Part shown: piece after piece, positions 4,798 to 9,227 of the stretch
How positions within the stretch are numbered: position 1 is the first letter of the stretch
Layout of the letters: the number at the start of each line of letters is the position of its first letter
Source of the DNA: an uncultured Bacilli bacterium
GTDB lineage: Bacteria > Bacillota_I > Bacilli_A > RF39 > UBA660
NCBI GenBank assembly: GCA_949440065.1
Contig: CASRZP010000054.1
Span: 1-9,227, forward strand
DNA: 9,227 nt
Reading direction: 5' to 3'
Position numbers and translations under genes: made by a program
The notes under the pieces: generated by a model
The model's database searches: none
Told to the model about the DNA's origin: nothing
What the model saw: only the letters and a program-made list of their open reading frames with translations

Positions 4798-5391
4798 ATG
4801 GGACAATATTTTAGTAATGAAAATTTAAAAAGTAATATAAAAAAATATGAAACGAAAATTGCAGACATTGCTTTTTCTTTCTACACCGATGATGGTGTGT
4901 TTTGTAAAGATTATTTAGATTTTGGAACAAGACTTCTATTAGAGGCAATCAGCGACGATACACTTACAGGAGAACTTCTAGATGTTGGTTGTGGATATGG
5001 ACCTATAGGGATTTTTGCTTTAAAAAATTTTCCTGTTAAAGTAACCATGATTGATGTTAATCGAAGAGCTTTGCACTTGGCTAAGAGAAATCTGAAAGAA
5101 AATCAAGTAGAAGCAGACGTGATAGAAAGCAATTGTTATCAAAATATTGATAAAAAATATGATGTCATCATTACTAATCCACCAATTAGAGCAGGAAAAA
5201 CAGTAGTGTATCAAATCTTGTTTGGTGCTAAAGATTACTTAAAAGACCTAGGAAAACTCTATTTAGTTATTCGTAAAGAGCAAGGTGCTAAATCGATAAT
5301 TTCCGACTTAGAAAAACAGTATAATGTAATTATTCGGGATAAGAAAAAAGGATTTTATGTGATAGAATGCAACTTACCATTGACTTCTTGA
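4798..5391 (+). CDS. ybxB: Class I SAM-dependent methyltransferase, YbxB/RsmC-like
   Basis: A probable S-adenosylmethionine-dependent methyltransferase of the RsmC-like group, whose studied members methylate guanine N2 in 16S rRNA. The 197-residue product has the SAM-binding loop LLDVGCGYGPIG (Asp62 to Gly68 at its centre), the acidic MIDVN end of strand 2, and the catalytic IITNPPI motif (Asn127-Pro-Pro-Ile), typical of enzymes acting on amino groups of bases. It is the short single-domain form without the extra N-terminal domain of E. coli RsmC. The ATG at 4798 has AGGGGA 7 bases upstream. The frame is open back to 4666, but that part holds the terminator, promoter and leader hairpin. Its place between rplL and rpoB is that of Bacillus ybxB. 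The exact target base is not shown by the sequence. Confidence 0.9.
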   Translation: MGQYFSNENLKSNIKKYETKIADIAFSFYTDDGVFCKDYLDFGTRLLLEAISDDTLTGELLDVGCGYGPIGIFALKNFPVKVTMIDVNRRALHLAKRNLKENQVEADVIESNCYQNIDKKYDVIITNPPIRAGKTVVYQILFGAKDYLKDLGKLYLVIRKEQGAKSIISDLEKQYNVIIRDKKKGFYVIECNLPLTS

Positions 5392-5416
5392 AAAAAATGT
5401 GTTAATAATATAAATT
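5380..5416 (+). promoter_or_regulatory. Weak candidate promoter(s) for rpoB-rpoC
   Basis: Two overlapping possibilities are seen: TTGACT (5380-5385) with TAATAA (5403-5408), and TTGAAA (5388-5393) with TAAATT (5411-5416), both at 17-base spacing. Neither has a good -10, and they overlap the hairpin at 5404-5430. No better promoter is visible between ybxB and rpoB, so rpoB may depend partly on read-through. Confidence 0.3.
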
Positions 5417-5436
5417 GGTATTGTGTTATTTTTTTT
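5404..5436 (+). terminator. Weak terminator-like hairpin with T8 before rpoB
   Basis: AATAATATAA (5404-5413) pairs with TTGTGTTATT (5421-5430), 10 bp including two GU, with a 7-base loop and eight T (5429-5436). There are no GC pairs, so the stem is weak and would give at best partial termination or attenuation between ybxB and rpoB. Confidence 0.45.
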
Positions 5437-5484
5437 GCAAATAGTGTTTTTATTAAACGAAATACATGTATAGGGGTGAATATA

Positions 5485-8400
5485 ATGAAAGTTTCTAAAA
5501 ACCAAGGTACATATCAACCAAAGGAATATAAATTTATTGATTGTGGTGAACATCGTCAAAGAATTAGTTTCTCTAGAATTAAAAATACATACGAATTAAA
5601 AGATTTGCTAGAAGTACAGAAAAAATCTTACTGGGAATTTATTGATAATGGAATAAAAGAAGTATTTAGTGATTTATTTCCTGTGGAAAATTTTTCTGGC
5701 ACACTAGAAATCGATTTTGGAGATTATCATTTTGATGAACCACGTTACTCCATTAAAGAAAGTAAAGATCGACAAACGACATATTCTGCTCCATTGAAGG
5801 TAGAAGTAAGATTATTTAATCATGAAACGGGAGAAGTAAAAGAACAAGAAATCTTCTTAGGAGACATGCCGATGATGACGGATAGTGGTACTTTTGTCAT
5901 CAATGGTGCAGAACGTGTTATTGTATCACAATTAGTGCGTTCTCCTAGCGTGTATTTTAATCGTGAAATAGATAAAAATGGTCGTGAACTAATTACATCA
6001 CAAATTATTCCTACTCGTGGTACATGGCTAGAATTTGAAGTGGATGCACGAGATGTATTATATGTTAGAATTGATCGTACAAGAAAAGTAACGTTAACAA
6101 CTTTATTACGTGCTTTTGGATTATCAAGCGATGAAGATATCATCAAATTATTTGGCGATGATGATTATATTAAAAATACCATTGCTAAAGATTCAACCAA
6201 AAATACAGATGAAGCCTTAATTGAAATTTATGAAAAATTAAGACCTGGAGAACCAGCTACTCTAGATTCATCCAAAAACCAAATTATTACTCGTTTCTTT
6301 GATGAGTTTAGATACGATTTAGCCAAAGTAGGTAGATATAAATTTAATCGTAAACTAAATGTGCTAGATCGCCTATTAAATCAAACGCTTGCTCAAGATA
6401 TTGTTGTTGATGGAAAAACTATTTTAGGAAAAGATACCGTAGTAACAAAAGAAATTTTAGAACAAATCAAACCAGTATTTGAAAATGGATATGGTGTTTT
6501 CGAAGTCCCTATCAATACAGACTTAGATGCATTTAATCGTTTACAAAAAGTTACGATATACGATCCTAATAATAAAAAACAAAAATTTAACATTTTAGGA
6601 AATGACCAAGAGATTAGCGTAAAACGTTTAACTATTTCCGATGTTTACGCTTCTGTTTCCTATTATTTAAACTTACTTCATGGTGTAGGAAACTATGATG
6701 AAATTGACCATTTAGGAAATCGTCGTATTCGTCAAGTAGGAGAATTATTACAAAATCAATTCCGTATTGGTGTATCGAGAATGGAACGAGTAATTCGTGA
6801 GAGAATGACTACTCAAGAAATGGAAGAAGTAACACCGAAAACATTAATTAATATACGTCCAGTTACAGCGGCCATGAAAGAATTCTTTGGTAGTAGTCAA
6901 TTATCTCAATTTATGGATCAGACGAACCCCATTGCTGAACTTACCAACAAACGTCGTTTATCAGCATTAGGACCAGGTGGACTATCAAGAGATAGAGCAG
7001 GTATGGAAGTACGTGACGTTAACGCATCACACTATGGAAGAATTTGTCCTATTGAATCTCCTGAAGGACCTAACATTGGATTAATCACCTCATTAGCAAG
7101 TTACGCTAAAATCGATGAATATGGTTTCATTATGACACCATACCGTAAAGTTAATGACTGCCAAATCACTGACCAAGTGGATTATTTGACTGCCGATGAA
7201 GAACAAGACTTTATTATTTCACAATCTACCGTAGAAACTGATGAAGGTAATCGTATTATCGAACCACAGGTAAATGCAAGATTTCGTGGTGAAAATATTT
7301 TAGCTAAACCAGAACAAATTGATTATATCGACGTATCACCTCAACAAGTAGTATCGATTACCACAAGTTGTATTCCATTCTTGGAACACGATGATGCAAC
7401 CCGTGCCTTAATGGGTGCTAACATGCAGCGTCAATCTGTTCCATTATTGAAAGCAGAAGCACCAATTGTAGGAACAGGTGTTGAACATATTGCAGCTAAA
7501 GATAGTGGTGTTGTTATTGTTGCCAAAGCTGATGGTATTGTAGATTACGTTGATGCTAAGAAAATTGTGGTTAAAAATAAAACAGGCAAAGATACATATT
7601 ACCTAGCAAACTTTGAATTAGCTAACTCTGGAATTTGTAACCATCAAAGACCTATTGTAAAAGTAGGTGATCAAGTGGTAGCAGGAAAAACCATTTTAGC
7701 TGATGGGCCAAGTACTGATATGGGAGAACTTGCCTTAGGTAAAAATATGGTAGTAGCATTCATGACCTTTAATGGTTATAACTATGAAGATGCCGTTATC
7801 TTAAATGAAAACTTAGTAAAAGATGATGTTTATACTTCACTTCACCTAGAAGATTATGAAATGCAATGTCGTGAGACAAAACTAGGACCAGAAGAAATTA
7901 CTCGTGATATTCCAAATGTTAGTGATGAAAATGGTATTGTTACCATTGGAACAGAAGTTAAAGAAGGCGATATCCTCGTTGGTAAAGTTACCCCAAAAGG
8001 AATGGCTGAATTAACATCAGAAGAAAAACTATTACATGCTATCTTCGGAGAAAAAACGCGTGAAGTTAGAGATACATCATTACGCGTACCTCATGGAGGA
8101 GACGGAATTGTTCACGATATTAAAGTTTACTCTCGTAAAGATAATGATGAATTACCTGCAGGTGTTAGTAAAGTAATTCGTGTTTATATCATTCAAAAAC
8201 GTAAAATTCAAGTAGGAGATAAAATGGCAGGACGTCATGGTAATAAGGGTGTAATTTCCTTAATATTACCACAAGAAGATATGCCATACCTACCAGATGG
8301 ACGACCTGTTGATATTATGCTTAATCCACAAGGTGTTCCATCACGTATGAATTTAGGACAAATTCTAGAATTACATTTAGGGATGGCTGCTAAAAACTTA

Positions 8401-9117
8401 AATGTTCATGTAGCAACACCAGTGTTTGATGGAGCTCATACCGAAGATATTTCTAAGTTAATGAAAGATGCTAACATGGATGCTGATGGTAAAACGGTTT
8501 TATACGATGGTAGAACAGGTGAACCATTTGATAACCGTATTGCCGTTGGTGTGATGTATATGATTAAACTACATCACATGGTAGATGATAAATTACACGC
8601 ACGTTCTACTGGACCTTATTCACTAGTTACACAACAACCATTAGGTGGTAAAGCACAATTCGGTGGACAAAGATTCGGTGAAATGGAAGTTTGGGCATTA
8701 TATGCTTATGGTGCAGCTCATACTTTACAAGAAATCTTAACCGTAAAATCAGATGATATCAATGGACGTGTTAAGGTTTACGAAGCTATTGTAAAAGGAC
8801 AAGAAATCAATCAAGCAGGTGTACCTGAATCATTTAGAGTATTAATGAAAGAATTCCAAGCTTTGGGATTAGATATTTCTATTATCAATGATGAAGGAGA
8901 ACAATTAGACTTGAAACAAATTGAACAAGATGAAGATCGTGAAGAATTGGGAAGTACAATAGATAATAACATGGACTTACCAGCAAGTGATCCACCGATT
9001 GGGGATTATGATGAATCAGATATAGACGAAGATGATTTAGAAGATGAAGATGAGGATGATTTCGAAAAGGAATTTGAAAACTTCTCATTTGAAAACGGGG
9101 AAGGGGAAGATGATTAA
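5485..9117 (+). CDS. rpoB: DNA-directed RNA polymerase subunit beta
   Basis: The beta subunit of RNA polymerase, 1210 residues, forms one side of the active-site cleft. Conserved landmarks appear in order: MTDSGTFVINGAERVIVSQL (131 on), the rifampicin pocket GSSQLSQFMDQTNP..NKRRLSALGPGG (around 470-500), CPIESPEGPNIGLI, NYEDAVILNE, the catalytic-site GDKMAGRHGNKGV with Lys913 and Lys921 (E. coli 1065 and 1073), and GEMEVWALYAYGAAHTLQE. Residue 488 is Asn where most bacteria have His (E. coli 526). The large E. coli lineage-specific insertions are absent. Residues 1149-1210 form an acidic tail (31 of 62 Asp/Glu). ATG 5485 is chosen because AGGGGTG (5472-5478) is its ribosome binding site; the in-frame GTG at 5476 lies inside that site. 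A 10-base palindrome ATACATGTAT (5462-5471) sits just upstream. Confidence 0.98.
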   Translation: MKVSKNQGTYQPKEYKFIDCGEHRQRISFSRIKNTYELKDLLEVQKKSYWEFIDNGIKEVFSDLFPVENFSGTLEIDFGDYHFDEPRYSIKESKDRQTTYSAPLKVEVRLFNHETGEVKEQEIFLGDMPMMTDSGTFVINGAERVIVSQLVRSPSVYFNREIDKNGRELITSQIIPTRGTWLEFEVDARDVLYVRIDRTRKVTLTTLLRAFGLSSDEDIIKLFGDDDYIKNTIAKDSTKNTDEALIEIYEKLRPGEPATLDSSKNQIITRFFDEFRYDLAKVGRYKFNRKLNVLDRLLNQTLAQDIVVDGKTILGKDTVVTKEILEQIKPVFENGYGVFEVPINTDLDAFNRLQKVTIYDPNNKKQKFNILGNDQEISVKRLTISDVYASVSYYLNLLHGVGNYDEIDHLGNRRIRQVGELLQNQFRIGVSRMERVIRERMTTQEMEEVTPKTLINIRPVTAAMKEFFGSSQLSQFMDQTNPIAELTNKRRLSALGPGGLSRDRAGMEVRDVNASHYGRICPIESPEGPNIGLITSLASYAKIDEYGFIMTPYRKVNDCQITDQVDYLTADEEQDFIISQSTVETDEGNRIIEPQVNARFRGENILAKPEQIDYIDVSPQQVVSITTSCIPFLEHDDATRALMGANMQRQSVPLLKAEAPIVGTGVEHIAAKDSGVVIVAKADGIVDYVDAKKIVVKNKTGKDTYYLANFELANSGICNHQRPIVKVGDQVVAGKTILADGPSTDMGELALGKNMVVAFMTFNGYNYEDAVILNENLVKDDVYTSLHLEDYEMQCRETKLGPEEITRDIPNVSDENGIVTIGTEVKEGDILVGKVTPKGMAELTSEEKLLHAIFGEKTREVRDTSLRVPHGGDGIVHDIKVYSRKDNDELPAGVSKVIRVYIIQKRKIQVGDKMAGRHGNKGVISLILPQEDMPYLPDGRPVDIMLNPQGVPSRMNLGQILELHLGMAAKNLNVHVATPVFDGAHTEDISKLMKDANMDADGKTVLYDGRTGEPFDNRIAVGVMYMIKLHHMVDDKLHARSTGPYSLVTQQPLGGKAQFGGQRFGEMEVWALYAYGAAHTLQEILTVKSDDINGRVKVYEAIVKGQEINQAGVPESFRVLMKEFQALGLDISIINDEGEQLDLKQIEQDEDREELGSTIDNNMDLPASDPPIGDYDESDIDEDDLEDEDEDDFEKEFENFSFENGEGEDD

Positions 9118-9227
9118 TGATAGAAGTAAATAGATTTCAAGCGTTAAAGATAGGAATCGCTTCTCCCGATAAGATTCGTGAATGGTCTTACGGAGAAGTA
9201 AAAAAACCAGAAACAATTAATTATCGT
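9117..9227 (+). CDS. rpoC: DNA-directed RNA polymerase subunit beta' (N-terminal 37 codons; 3' end outside window)
   Basis: The start ATG shares its A with the rpoB stop (TAATG), so the two subunits are probably translationally coupled and made in equal amounts. An AAGGGGAAG stretch inside the acidic tail of rpoB (9101-9109) serves as ribosome binding site. The 37 residues visible, MIEVNRFQALKIGIASPDKI followed by REWSYGEVKKPETINYR, match the beta' N-terminus; IASPDKIR.WS.GEVKKPETINYR is the near-invariant opening of this subunit. The zinc-ribbon and catalytic NADFDGD regions lie beyond the window. Confidence 0.97.
   Translation, partial: MIEVNRFQALKIGIASPDKIREWSYGEVKKPETINYR

Noticed and set aside
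5820..6146. Minus-strand open frames within rpoB and other ribosomal protein genes
   Set aside because: All lie opposite strongly conserved coding sequence, have no ribosome binding site pattern or recognisable product, and arise from AT-rich codon use.
1..9227. CRISPR array, insertion sequence, tRNA or rRNA genes, prophage
   Set aside because: No regularly spaced repeats, transposase-like frames, cloverleaf sequences or rRNA segments were seen; the window is a contiguous housekeeping cluster.

Overview
The window is a 9.2-kb piece of a bacterial chromosome carrying the conserved transcription/translation supercluster in the order sigH - (two unrecognised genes) - secE - nusG - rplK - rplA - rplJ - rplL - ybxB - rpoB - rpoC, all on the + strand. 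Very low GC, strong Shine-Dalgarno sites, and the exact Bacillus-type order (sigH before secE, a ybxB-like methyltransferase between rplL and rpoB) point to a low-GC Gram-positive of the class Bacilli. An Asn at the rifampicin-pocket position that is His in most bacteria, as in Mollicutes, suggests an Erysipelotrichia/Mollicutes-related lineage. TGA acts as a normal stop and Trp is written TGG, so this is not a genome with the Mycoplasma code. Genus and species cannot be named from the sequence.

Layout. 1-388: 3' end of a SigH-type sigma factor, cut by the window edge. 429-1388: two genes where Bacillus has rpmG (L33): a 217-residue protein with one C-terminal membrane segment, and a small zinc-ribbon frame broken by an in-frame TAG. 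1427-2270: a good promoter, a hairpin near the expected transcript start, then secE and nusG. 2275-3587: a second promoter, then rplK and rplA, each preceded by a similar GTGGGA...CCAC stem-loop that looks like an L1 mRNA target. 3577-4676: a perfect-consensus sigma-A promoter inside the end of rplA, an L10 leader with its attenuator, rplJ, rplL and a strong terminator. 4697-5391: separate promoter, a 16-bp leader hairpin and the ybxB-like methyltransferase. 5404-9227: a weak terminator-like hairpin, rpoB, and the first 37 codons of rpoC overlapping rpoB by one base.

The genes jointly supply protein export (SecE), transcription elongation (NusG, RNA polymerase beta and beta'), the ribosomal stalks (L11, L1, L10, L7/L12) and probably rRNA modification (YbxB). 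The intergenic sequence shows how this highly expressed cluster may be split into separately controlled units: secE-nusG, rplK-rplA with possible L1 feedback, rplJ-rplL with L10 feedback by attenuation, ybxB, and rpoB-rpoC. No mobile element, CRISPR array, tRNA or rRNA gene was seen. No wholly new system is evident; the main oddities are the amber-interrupted zinc-ribbon gene at the rpmG locus, the natural RpoB substitution, and the RNA switches.
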